Assembly: GCA_907165065.1 (NCBI GenBank)
Contig: OU015550.1
Location: 4,499,501 to 4,563,500 of the forward strand
Direction of reading: 5' to 3'
Source of the DNA: Caprimulgus europaeus
Lineage: Eukaryota; Chordata; Aves; Caprimulgiformes; Caprimulgidae
Length of the DNA: 64,000 bases
Of this stretch, positions 38,201 to 64,000 are shown piece after piece. The position numbers and the translations under genes were made by a program. Every line of letters starts with the position of its first letter. The first letter of the stretch is position 1. Under the pieces are notes generated by a model. That model had not been told where the DNA came from and made no database searches. It worked only from the letters and a program-made list of their open reading frames with translations.

Positions 38201-38488
38201 GGCAGAGTCAAAGCATCCTCAGACCCAGAGCAGCCCCAGTCCCTGTGAGTCTGTCCCAGTGGTTGTCACAAGGCTGTTTTGTCAGGCACTGGGCTGCTGG
38301 GTACAGCTTGGGTAGGACAGAGCAGTTGAGGGGCACAGTAACATTACCCCTGCATGCATAGCTGAAAACAACTGCTGTATAATGCTCATTTCCAACACTG
38401 GTTTCCTGAAGCTTCTATGAAGTGGAAGTGGTTAAACTCAAGACCAGGTTTCTCATCTTAACTGGTACCTGAACCTTCTCATTTATAG
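32002..38488 (+). other. MDM4: MDM4 intron 1 (6.5 kb)
   Basis: AT-richer than the upstream half of the window. No gene, LINE body or tRNA recognised; small low-complexity runs (AT at 32375-32399, poly-A at 33136 and 33874). Mammalian MDM4 has a p53-responsive promoter in this intron; I could not identify an equivalent site by eye. Confidence 0.75.
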
Positions 38489-38520
38489 GTTTGTGCCAGA
38501 AACAGCTAATCACTGCCACA

Positions 38521-53451
<14,931 letters not shown>

Positions 53452-53872
53452 TTGTGCCAGGTCAGGCCTTCTCCTCCAAAGACAGCACACAGGTTTTCTT
53501 GCACTCACACAAACCCTAACTTCAGAGCTCAGCCAGTGAATACCAAAGAGAATTAAGACTCAAATCTGACCAAGAACACAGAGGAATTCTCAGCATTAAA
53601 TGAAGTAGCATCCACTTTTCGATGTCCGTTTAAATTAAAGTCCATAGGGAGCAAGGGAGTGACTGCCACATTGGTATCAATGGGCTAGCTTTGAAATTGC
53701 CTAAATATTCTCATTTCAGCTCAGTGGTGTCACTGGGGTTCTCTGTTCTGGCAACTGGTCCTTGCAGAAAATAAGTTTGGTAAAGAGTTATAACTTTGGC
53801 TGTTGGAGTGTTGTTCTCCAGTAAGTCAAACCCTGTGCAATGCCTTCTAAGGGGGAAGTCTGCATCTGAGAA

Positions 53873-53903
<31 letters not shown>

Positions 53904-54840
53904 CGTGCAGGGGAGGGCAGGGGTGGGTGAGAGGGTGGGAGGGAAAGGTAGACCAAGGTGTTTGCAATTTAGATAAGCCATTTCTCCAAGGATCAGTTCT
54001 TCTGAAGGCAGTGAGAAGTAAATAACCTGGTTTCTGAATTGTTTTTCTTTGTTCAGTGTAGGTTTGTTGGATAAGGTGAAGGTCCTCTTGCTGCTAGACT
54101 TGAAATAACTGCTCCCAAGCTTGTAGTCTATCTCAGGTCACACATCAGATGACAAAAGAACAGGGTGTTTTACTTTGCTTTGCTATGGAATATTTGAACT
54201 TCTATTGATTTTGTTTTTTCATTTATATACAGTTCTATGTCATCTTGCATAGCTTTGAGGAAGCCTGTCCAGCATTAGCTCAGAATCTGGTCTGCCAGCT
54301 GGATTAAATGATAACAGCTCTTTGCACATTTTGGGATGTTCTAACTCTGTGCTTGCAGCACCATTGCAGCTTTACCTGCCTGATCTCAGGCCAGTCTAGG
54401 GAGAAGATGCTCACTTTAGAGTGCAGTGTGGCTTTAATGGCAGAATATGGGCTTTTAAGGGAAAAAAATAATTCCTGTAGAGCACCAGTTGCAGCTGGTT
54501 AGTGCTTGGTGTTAGTTTTGTTTATTTTCTTGACTGCTTTTCTTTCCATGTGATTTAACACTTCAGATCTGTTTGCAGCATTTACATTGTCCTTCAGAGC
54601 TGTGCGTGGTTGCTCTACTGTCTGTTAAAACTCAGCTAGAACTTACAGTCTAAAATCATCTAACCCTCTTCTGAGATCATATCCTAGAGCATGCTCAGAT
54701 CTTCATCATCCTTCCTGTTCTCCAGGGCTTTGGAGAGCCTGCATCACTCAGCAGTAGCATTTGTACCTTCACCTTTCAGGTATAAAGGCATTTTAATTCA
54801 GTACAGCATGTAGAATAAACCCTATTTTGTCATCTTCTCT
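53452..54840 (+). other. MDM4: MDM4 3'UTR (extent uncertain)
   Basis: Follows the MDM4 stop. Candidate signals are ATTAAA at 53595-53600 and AATAAA at 54814-54819. The human MDM4 3'UTR is several kb long, so it could also reach a later site such as AATAAA near 59379. It contains the TA microsatellite at 53872-53903. Confidence 0.45.
53872..53903. repeat. (TA)n microsatellite
   Basis: ATATATAT run interrupted by one ACAT, 32 bp, within the probable MDM4 3'UTR. Confidence 0.95.
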
Positions 54841-57800
54841 CTGATCTAGGTAGTATGCTTCAAGACAGAAAAAAAAGAGGTAGTGCTCATACCTTGGTGT
54901 TTCTCTGGGCTGTTCCCCTGTTGTTTTCCACACTCCTCGTGCTGGCCCAGCCCTGGCAGGTCAGGGTGTGCAGTGGAAGGTCCCAGAACCTGCCCAGCAG
55001 AAGGTCCCAGCAAACTGTGATGTCAAAGTTGTTGTTTCTCTGCAAAGATATCAGAGTAGGTGCTATAAGCAATCGCTGCCTATCACTGCCAAAAGTCAGA
55101 TCTACTTTGTGTTTTGCATAATATTGTGATTATTTCTGTGTTGGCTGTAATTTAGACTATTACTGTTGGCTCTTATTTACAGTTGTATTTTAAGAATCAG
55201 AGGGTAACTGGTGTTTTGTTTTGGTGCACTATCTGTAAGTCCATGGGAATCAACCCCTGTGGAAAAAGCTGACTTATTGCACCCTTAGCTAAAGGGCTCT
55301 TCAATTGCTGGTGATGCACTTTAATTACGTTAAGATGAGCAGCGTTACCGCCTGGAATCACAGAAGGGAGTTCCTGCCAGGTAGTTCCTTCCCTTTTCAG
55401 GTAGTTTCTTTCCTTTTTAGGGTCTTGGGCTCAGCAGGATGTGCTGTGACACTTTGTGACACTTCCAAATACTGTGAATTCCCCCTGGTCCGGATCACAT
55501 CTGAGAATTAAATGTTGTGCTAAAAGCGGTTTTATTGAATTGTTCAGATCTGGCCACACTGAAAAGCATGTGATTTGTGTTGACCAAAAAAAAAAAAAGT
55601 CAGGAGAATTTAAGTTGCAGTAATGGGATTGAATATCCCTCCCCAAATCCTGCTGAGATCTCTATGCAGCTTCCATGATTAAATGAAAATTGTTGTCAGG
55701 GTGGCAGTTAGTGATCAAAAGCAAATCTACAGGAGAACTTTCAGTGTAACGAGATCTTTGTACCTGTGACTTCTTCCTCAGTGTAACCACGGTGTTTACA
55801 AGGTGCATTTGTCCAGTTCTTAGGGTTTTTTTAACTGAAATAGTTAGCAGACATAAGATATCCCAATGTTACAGTGGATTTTCCTTCCTATAGAAGAATA
55901 AGCTATTGCAGTGGCAGCACATGGCGTGAGGCTGTAACTGCCCAGGTTGTGGCTGGGGCTTGGAGGGGGGGTGGGTTTGGTGCAGGAGAAGAACATTTTA
56001 TAGCTTTAATTTAAAATCTATGTCTATATAGCTAGCAATGTACTAAGAGCTGCTCTTCTGACCCTTTGTAGGAAGTGCAGCCAAGGGATGGGTTGAAGAA
56101 GGAGCTCAAAGCACGTGGCTACAACACTTAACGTTGCAGCACGTATGAGATTGGTCAGGCAGTGCTGTTATTGCTAATTATTAATTAATTGCAGTTAATG
56201 TGGAGTTCTAAGAGAGAAAAACATTGTTTGAAGGAGCTGAGCATTTACCTGAGATGAGTGTGAACTCAAGTTCTCTGAACACGACGCTGGTGTCTCGGAG
56301 CAGATGACAGCTCTTCCCTCTGACAGTGGTTTCCCTATGAAGTGCAATAGGAGGGGAGGTCCATGGTATCTTCACCCATCCTTGCTGTGGGTCTGTTGGG
56401 AGAGTGTTGAGCTCAGATGTCTCTCGATGCCCAGACTAAAAAGGTTTATCCATTTAACTGCTTTTGGGTTTTTTGGGTTTTTTTTTTTGTTTATTTTTTC
56501 TCTGTGACATTGGTTGCTGTTCTTCAGGAACCTGCTGAAGTCTCACTAGCACAAATAGACCTTTAGGTCAGGTTTTATTTACTAGATCCCTCAGCTTTGC
56601 AACCAGAAGGTTTGGCACCAGTTATCCCCAGAACCAGCACGTTTCTTTGGTGGATATTTAAATATAGCATGAAAACGATGAGGCACTCAACCATACCACG
56701 CTGTTCAGCACATTACAGTGTTCAGCAGCATGAAACCACATGGATTTATCAACTCTCTGTCTTGGCAGCCAGAGGTACACACTTTGCATTTACTCCTGAA
56801 AGTCTTTCCAGTTGAAGTGCCTCTTCTCAGTTGCTCTCAGTGACTCTTGGTTTACCCACACTCACAGCACATCAGCCTTTTCTTCAGTGCCCTCTTCAAA
56901 AAAATCTCAGTGTCCTTCCTCTGCTGAGGTGTTATTGAGCCAATTTAACCTAAACAAAACTGCTACATGAATTACAAAGACCCTTAGAGCAGCCTTCCAG
57001 AGTGCTTATTTCTTCTGGATGGGTGTTTTCATGAAGACAACTATCAACTTTCTGCCTGTGTTACTTAATTCTTGCGGTGCATGACTGTGATGGAAACCAT
57101 AATGCAGCTTACCAGGGTCTGCTCCATCCTTCTATGTCCAACGTGGATTGTATCTGGTACCAAGAAGCTGTCCTTGCAGAGGAGAAGTAGCTGTTGGACA
57201 AATGGAAGTGGAAATGGAGTGGAAACTTGAGCGTCTCAGAACGCACCAGGGTAGCTTGCTGTTGCCTGCTCACACGCTGCCTGTTCTGAGCTTCATCTTC
57301 CAGTCCTGGAAGAAAAAAACCAACCTAAAATACTCTCACTAGAGGCCTTCAGTGAAGGCTGACCACTTTGGGAGGTGGTATGATTAAGTAATTGAAGAAA
57401 CAGCCAGGGCACTGGTCTCCATTCTGGGTTTGTCCATAAGCTGAGCAAGGAACTCCTCAAGTCCTGTGCCTGCTCTTTGGCCACCTGGACATTGGCAAGC
57501 AGCATCAGGATCCTGGGAAAGGAGATACTGCGAGGCTGTTCTATCAGGAGTAAGAATGGGACCCACAAATGACATTGGGGTGATAAACCATGTGTTTGGA
57601 ACAGCTCTGGAAGCACAGATGGCCTTCAGACAGCAGCTTTTCTGCCCTGGAAATCCTCTTTCAGTTTCCTGTCCACAATGTTTGGAATTTTCCTTGTTCC
57701 TTTGAAAAAGAAGTGAGATCCTGCTTGTGAGGACACAGTAGTGTCTGGCCAGCAGCAAGGTCAGCTGCCACAAGCTGGGTTACACATCCCATCAGTTCAT

Positions 57801-58518
57801 TCCTGCACCTTATGATGATTAATCCAGGCAGCTGTGGTGATTGCAGTTCTCTTTTCTGTGCTCTTTCACCCTGGTAACGTGCAATTGCTGCCCACACATC
57901 TGTGTGGACACCCCATGCCTACCACACTGAGCAGAGGCTTCAGGAAGACATAGCCCTGTGAACTCTGCAATTATCTTTGAAGTCTCCAACTCCTGGAAGA
58001 CATCACCACCTCTGAGGATCAGTGAGATACCTGAAGAAGGCAGGAACACATTGTACCTCTGGCAAAGAGAAAGACTTGCTGTTCTGGAAAGAGTGATTTC
58101 CTGCTGGATCTCCCCAGCACCTTCCCTGCAGCTCGGTGTTCCCAGATAGATTTTTCTTGGTGAGAAGAACCTCAGTGTCTGTGCACACCCCACAGTCACT
58201 GCAGGGACAAGCAGGAACGCTCGTTAAACAACATCTGTGTGTTTGCACTAGTTAAAAAAGCCTATGCCACCAAACTGCTGACCTGGTTGTGTTCTGCACC
58301 TAATGAATTTAATTAAACGGAGTGCATTCTATGATAACACAGGTTTGTTGTTTTTTCATTTGTACTGCATTTCAGGGAAACCCTTGAAGTAAAGACCTGT
58401 TACTGGGTCAGCAGGCTGTGACCTTCCTGTGTGTCCCCACCTTTCCAGGGAGGGAGAGACCTCCCATCCCTCCCAGGATGGCTCTGCCTCACAGCTGGGA
58501 AGGGAGCCTGTAGCACAA

Positions 58519-58735
58519 ACAGAATCCCGCAATTGCTTTGATTGGAAAAGCCCTTTAAGCTCATGGAGTCCAACCATGAACCCAACACTGACCAGTCCCC
58601 ACTGACCCATGTCCCTCAGCACTGTGTCTACAGGACTCTGCAATCCCTCCAGGGATGGGGACTCCACCACTGCCCTGGGCAACCCCTTCCAATGCCTCAG
58701 AACCCTTTCAGCAAAGAAATTCTTCCCAATATCCA
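58519..58735 (-). mobile_element. CR1 LINE fragment
   Basis: Minus-strand CR1 3' portion, very like the copy at 14440-14737, including the same extra segment with CCCAACACTGACCAGTCCCC on the plus strand. The octamer tail is short and mutated. The two copies look like one subfamily. Confidence 0.85.
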
Positions 58736-61700
58736 ATCTTTCAATATCCAAACCTGTGTGTTTACAAAACCCAGCAGGAATGGCAGCAGGGGAATGGCTT
58801 AAGCTTCATCTCCTCAGCCAGCCTGAAGTGTTTGTATTGTTTTCAAACTGGTTCTCCAGCCCCATCACCACCACCAACTCCAGGTTCCCAGTAAGGGCAA
58901 CCACATCATTTGCTGGTGGTAATGCCAGGAGGTGGCTTATCCCTTCTCCAACTGTTTTTAACACTTTTTGCTTTGTATGTGGGGTGGAAGCAGCCCTGGT
59001 GAAGGTGCTGCACCCCAGATAGGTGCCTCACTAGAGGGCACCCACCATCCGTGCATGGCATGGAGCAGGATGCTGGCAGTTTCCTTGCAGCTCTCCTCTC
59101 CTCCCCTCCAGGCTGTACAGACCCAGCCTTTGCTGCATAAATAGGTTGCACTGAGGGACACGAATCCCATGGTTGGGGTTTGACATTCTTGATTTGCCTC
59201 TTGGTTTACAGAGCTGGTTGGAGAGCTGCAGGTAATTGGGAAGAAGACAGATGAGCACTCTCTGCTTTTTGTGTGTTGTAAACTGGCCCCACACACGCCC
59301 AGCAGTGATTTATCACTGGTTGCTTGCCAAGGAGGAGATGCTGCTTTGTAATGAAGAGCATCTTGATTGTAGGAAAACAATAAAACTCCTCTTGTGGTGT
59401 CAGAACAGAACTGGAGCCGATTCCCCCAGCCCTGACCGGGGATACCTGCTGGCAGGGGACCGAGTTTGTTGTATTTTTGGTCTTGCCCAGCTGCCTGTGT
59501 CTCTGCCAGCAGCTTTAGGTAGGGCTGGTGGCCACCATTACCTGGTGGCAGTTGGGTTCCACCCAGCAGCCCTTTCCATTCTCTCCTTCATCCACTGTCA
59601 GAGCAGCAATTGGACTTGCTGGTAACCTCTGCTAGTTTTCAAACCTGCAGGGAAGTTTTTGACTCTGCCCTCCAAGTCCTCTGCCTGGGTGACCTTTCCT
59701 TGCACACTGCCAACAAAACCAACCTGTCCCAATGTGCTCCAAAGCACAGGAGCTGCATAACACAGAGCATCTGCCTCTGTCCTGTTTGCCAGGGGCTCTG
59801 TTGTGCTGGTGACACCCTCCACCCTCATTCTGCCCACCCTGGGCAAACAGCAGTGGGCAAAACAAATCAATCCTCCTGGCTTTAACAGAAAGGTGTTGGA
59901 GCAAGGTGGAGATGCTCACCTCAATTTGACTTCTTAACAGGGGAAGCTGGCCAGATGTGTGCTGGAGGGAGATGGCTGTTCCTCTCATATGGGAAATGAC
60001 AGCATTTCATCTTCCTCACAGGTACAACCACGGTGTGTGTCTGTGGAGAGGAAATACTCTGCTGTATCTCAACAGAAAATAAAGGATCCTTTTTTGCTGT
60101 ATTGGGTAGCCAGGACTCAGTGCTCCACCGAGTACTGGTCAGTGCTCCACCCTACACCCCTTCTGCCCTCTGGAGTCCCTTAACCTCACTGTGCCTCTTT
60201 TTTTCCCCCTCATCTTCTCTAGGAAAGTGATTTTTGAGCATTATTTATGTCTCTCCCAAACTCCCTGGAGCAGCTGCAGGTCAGTGCAGGAGCACCCTCT
60301 AAAACCTGAGCTCTTCAGTCTGTTCCTGGGAGGCAGCAGCACTTCTTCCTCCTCTGCTCTGGGGTAACACACCAGGATCCAGCCCACTGGAGATAGAGAC
60401 ACTGGCTTCATCCCAACACCTGCCCTGGTGACCCAAATGTCAACACTAGGGGAAAATAAAAGCTCTTGGAAACCCAACCTGTCTGTGTGAGCCACACCAC
60501 TGCTGGCCCAGCCCCTGAAGGTCTGGTTGGGGTCTCCAGCTGGAGCTTACTGGGATGATGTGTGATACAAAGGCTCACCAGCAAAGTGGGCTCAACCCCG
60601 CAGCCGGGAGCTGCCAGGGCACAAGAACAGGGTGGTTTTAAGAAAAAAAAGAAAAAGAAAAAGCAGCTTTTACTTTTAGCAGCTAAAACCTCATTAATTT
60701 AAAGACTGAAATGGCCACACACATGGGAACTGGCACCACAGTCCCAGTGGTGGGTCTGAACAGGGATTAAAAGGAACCAGCATGAGAGCCAGAGTCGATG
60801 GGGTTTGGGGAAGTGGAGGGAAGCGCAGCAGGGGGCTGAGCTGTCTCCTGCACAAAGGATGGAGGCTCTTAGATCCACACACCCCTTCTGCTTCTGGAAA
60901 GCCAGAGCAGCCTCTCTGCACCTTGCCTTTGTAGCTGTTTAACGAGACAGCGATGCTCTACCTCCGAGGTGAGCAGAGCCCCGATGCCCACCGAGGCCTT
61001 GGACTTTCCCCACGCACACCAGAGACATCTGCAGCATCCTCTCGTTCAGGCAGTGGTAAATCAGGGAGGATTATTTACTGGAGTGATTTAGGGAGATGTT
61101 TTAAATGGCATGTAAATGTTTGCATATCTCTTTGAGTGTGGGAACTGATTTACAAGTGCTAGCTATTGTTATTTTGCTTTGGAAATCATGTTCTCCTTAA
61201 AAATCAATATCACAAAGAAGAATGTGTGAGCAAGCCAGTTAACGTGCTACAATACTCTTATTATTGCCATTAGCAGAGAGGATTGTAACCCCTGCTGACA
61301 CAGCCCTTTGAGCTCCAGGTGTTATTTTTATTTGGTGTAAAGCATCGCTTATTTAATCATGAGAGAGCAACCTTACCTCTGAAGCTTGCTTGCAAAACTG
61401 TTTTCTGCTCATATGTAAAAATACAACATGTTGTAGTCAGCCCTTTAAACTATATAAAATAATAATGAACCCCCCCCAAAAAAAAACCTAAAAAACCTCC
61501 CCAAAAGCCCCAAACAACTGAATATTCTCTGAAACACAGGAAATACATTATTCTGGCTGAAAACACAAGATCAGAAGCATTTTGCCATCATTTATCTGCA
61601 CCACAGAAGAGGACAGTGAGCAGGCTCTGTCCCTCGCTGCTGAGCTCTACAGAAGGAGCTGGGAGTTGCTGACCCTTGGCCACCCAAAGTGGTTTTAATG

Positions 61701-62140
61701 GTGCAAACATTCAGGTGTCCTCCCTGGCCCTGATTCTGCACATGCTTTCAAGTCCTGCTTGTTCCCCATGTACTTGGGACTTACTGGGCAAGCTGGGAAG
61801 CGTGGGGGGCTCCCACTGGGTACCCACTGCCCTTTTTGTAGGGGTTGGCACAGCCTTGCTCACCTTCTCCTGCCTCCAGCCCCACTGAGCTTCACTCACC
61901 AGGCTCTATGAGGGGCTTTCCCTGCCCCTGCCATGGTGCTGAGCTGAACCCCTGGCTGCAAAATCTCATTTTGGGGTTTTCCTTGTTTTTTCCCCACGCC
62001 CTCACCCCCTCCCCTTGCAGCCCCATTGCTCCGTGGATGCCAGGGCAGAAAGCTGGTGCCTGCCCTGGCTGCTCTCCCTCAAGCTGTGCTCAGCTGCCTG
62101 GAGGAAACAGTTTATTCTGCCTTTGCTAGAAGGCAATGTT

Positions 62141-62323
62141 TTATTTATCTCCTTGGTGACTTTATCTGGATTTAATGTTCCATAGGTGCCACTTTTATCT
62201 GTCTTCTCCTCCCTCTTTCCCTTAACCTTGTGTGTGTAATCACTGTGCCCAAATTAAATATTTACTGTTTGCTCTGTACTGGTGAGCCTCCCAGTTCCCT
62301 TCCACTTTCAATTAAAGATTTAC
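62141..62323. promoter_or_regulatory. Paired non-coding element, copy A
   Basis: Shares at least four short anchors in the same order and similar spacing with copy B: TTATTTATCT[C/G]CTTGGT (62141), TTAAATATTTA (62254), ACTGGT[G/A]AG (62278) and ATTAAAGATTTAC (62311). AT-rich, complex, no coding signature. Confidence 0.45.
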
Positions 62324-63446
62324 TAGGGTGGGCATCAGCAATTCTGCAAGGCCAACAAAACACCCTCCCTCGTTAGAGATTTTTTTTTTTAAGTGCTTCA
62401 TTATCATAGTTCAGCAGAACACACCATAAATTAGAGCTAAACCAAACCAGCACACACACACTCACCCCACAGCTCCTGGCTTCATCCAGGCCAGGCTGAG
62501 CCCGACAGCATCAGGGTGCATGGAGCAGGATGGGTGAACATCTCTCTGGAGGATGCTGGATGACATGGGGAGGGCTGGGGACAGCCCTGTGACAGGGATA
62601 TGGTGATACTGGGCTGCACTGGTCTGTGTGGGAGATGGAGGGCAGTGCTCTCCTCAGGCCATGCTAAGAAAGGGCAGCTTCCTGCAAAATAGGCAGAAAT
62701 GGGGGGACTTTCTCATCACTTCACTGTAATATTTCTAATTAACCAGCTTTTTAGATCAATATTTTATTGGGGAGGTTGCTGGGGTAATTCACGCTTCGAG
62801 CATCTTCCCCCCGTGTGAGTGAAGCCTGAGCTATTAGGAATAATGAACTTTTGGCTCGTTACCTTTAGTGAACTAATAAATCTTTAATGCTAGCTGGAAA
62901 TTTAATCATGGAAATTCAGTCAGTGACCTCAAAACTTACAGAAAAAAAAGGTGAGGGAAGTGGATGGGGCCAAGCAGTGGGGACAAAGTGGCAGACAGGA
63001 GCTCAGGGACACAGCAGAACACAGCCCAGCTGAGGTGGCTTCAGCAGTGGTGATGCTGGAGGGATGTGGTGATGCTGGGGAAGGAGCTGGAGGAGCTGCA
63101 GCTCCACACACACACTGTGCTCAGCACCACCATGGTCACACAACTGTTTTGTTTTGGTTTTTTTAGTTGGGGGGTTTTGGGGGTTTTTTTCCAAAGAGAA
63201 AACCCAGTAGGATTTCCAGCTGAGGTGTTGGGTCAAGAGACACCATCACCTCCTGGCCTTTCCTCAGCTGCTACAACACACACTGCATTTTATTGCCAAA
63301 TAGAACTGGAAACTGCTTTTCCCCCCTCAACCACCATCACTTTTTGGGCAGAGCCCAGGGCTCAGCACCACCAGCTCCCCCCCCTCTCAAAGCACCTGCT
63401 TTCCCCCCCTCCCTTGTCAGCAGCGAGTGGCTGTCAGGGACCTGCA

Positions 63447-63617
63447 TTATTTATCTGCTTGGTAACATTTACTGGGATCTGGTGTTTAATAACTGTCACT
63501 CCAATCTATCTTTTCTTAATCCCCTCAGATCTGTCGCTCTGGCAATTTTAAATATTTATCAGCGCCGTTTGTGTGTTCACTGGTAAGGTTGCAATTTTCT
63601 TGTAATTAAAGATTTAC
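63447..63617. promoter_or_regulatory. Paired non-coding element, copy B
   Basis: Counterpart of copy A in the same orientation 1.3 kb away: anchors at 63447, 63548, 63579 and 63605. Offsets from the first anchor are 0, 101, 132 and 158, against 0, 113, 137 and 170 in copy A. Confidence 0.45.
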
Positions 63618-64000
63618 AAGACACTGCTCAAGATTTAGAAAGGATTGGCAAAGATCAAAGCTGTTTGGTATTCACCCTGGAAATCACCCCCTCCCCAGAG
63701 GTTTTCCACAGGACCCCATGCAGGGGTGGTGGTGCAGAACTCCCCTTTATATTTGGTTATTTTTTTGCTGTTGCTTTTAACCATTTTCACTGAATCTTGT
63801 TGTAGAGGTGGGTATTTTTGCCTCCCCTCCATGCTCCCCATATCTTGCTGACACAGCTGAGTCCCTGCCAAACCTTATGTTCCTCACCCAGCCCTGGGGA
63901 CAGCCCCCATCATGAGCCACTTCGAGAAGGGTCCTGCTCCCCCCACGATGCTCCTGCCACCACCGAGCTGGGCTCTGGCTTGTTATCCCCTATTAATATT

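Larger units (their letters stand above)
54841..64000. other. Region downstream of MDM4 without recognised genes
   Basis: No exon, tRNA or long conserved frame recognised on either strand. The next gene by synteny would be LRRN2, whose coding sequence is one large exon; no such frame is present, so it lies further on. Contents: a CR1 fragment at 58519, AT-rich complex blocks at 61060-61400 and 62700-62940, and the paired element at 62141 and 63447. Part may be MDM4 3'UTR. Confidence 0.6.

Noticed and set aside
53452-64000. LRRN2 or another downstream gene inside the window
   Set aside because: LRRN2 would show a single frame of about 700 codons; the longest frames here are about 160 codons with no leucine-rich repeats.

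Overview
This is vertebrate nuclear DNA, almost certainly avian and probably from a passerine or related neoavian. It has long introns with GT/AG junctions, CR1 LINE tails ending in the ATTCTGTG octamer, an LTR of a type I know from songbird genomes, and GC-rich, minisatellite-laden introns as on a microchromosome. Gene order matches what I recall of human 1q32.1 and chicken chromosome 26: PPP1R15B, PIK3C2B, MDM4. All gene models were spliced by hand from the sequence. Each keeps frame across every junction and comes close to the length I remember for the human protein.

Layout. 1-5.1 kb: PPP1R15B on the minus strand, two coding exons, 590 aa, with a CpG-island promoter and a 36-codon uORF; its 3'UTR leaves the window at base 1. 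5.3-5.5 kb: a 12-bp minisatellite. About 5.5-30.1 kb: PIK3C2B on the minus strand, 32 coding exons (6343-21621, 1627 aa), an inferred 5'UTR exon and an 8.2-kb first intron ending in a CpG island near 30 kb. One intron holds a solo LTR, another a CR1 tail, and intron 1 a perfect 288-bp GGGAA array. 30.87-31.41 kb: two identical tRNA-Lys(UUU) genes facing each other as the ends of an imperfect palindrome. 31.4-53.5 kb: MDM4 on the plus strand, with a non-coding first exon carrying three tiny uORFs and ten coding exons (474 aa). 53.5-64 kb: MDM4 3' sequence and gene-free DNA with a CR1 fragment and AT-rich blocks, two of which look like diverged copies of one another.

Functions. PPP1R15B is the constitutive eIF2-alpha phosphatase targeting subunit. 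PIK3C2B is a class II phosphoinositide 3-kinase. MDM4 is a p53 inhibitor and MDM2 partner. They are neighbours by old synteny and I see no sign of an operon-like functional unit. No prokaryotic or exotic system is present. The observations most worth checking are the tRNA-Lys palindrome, a 31-bp duplication that copies a PIK3C2B splice donor, a CR1 insertion ending 44 bp before the last MDM4 exon, the uORFs of PPP1R15B and MDM4, and the duplicated non-coding element at 62.1 and 63.4 kb.
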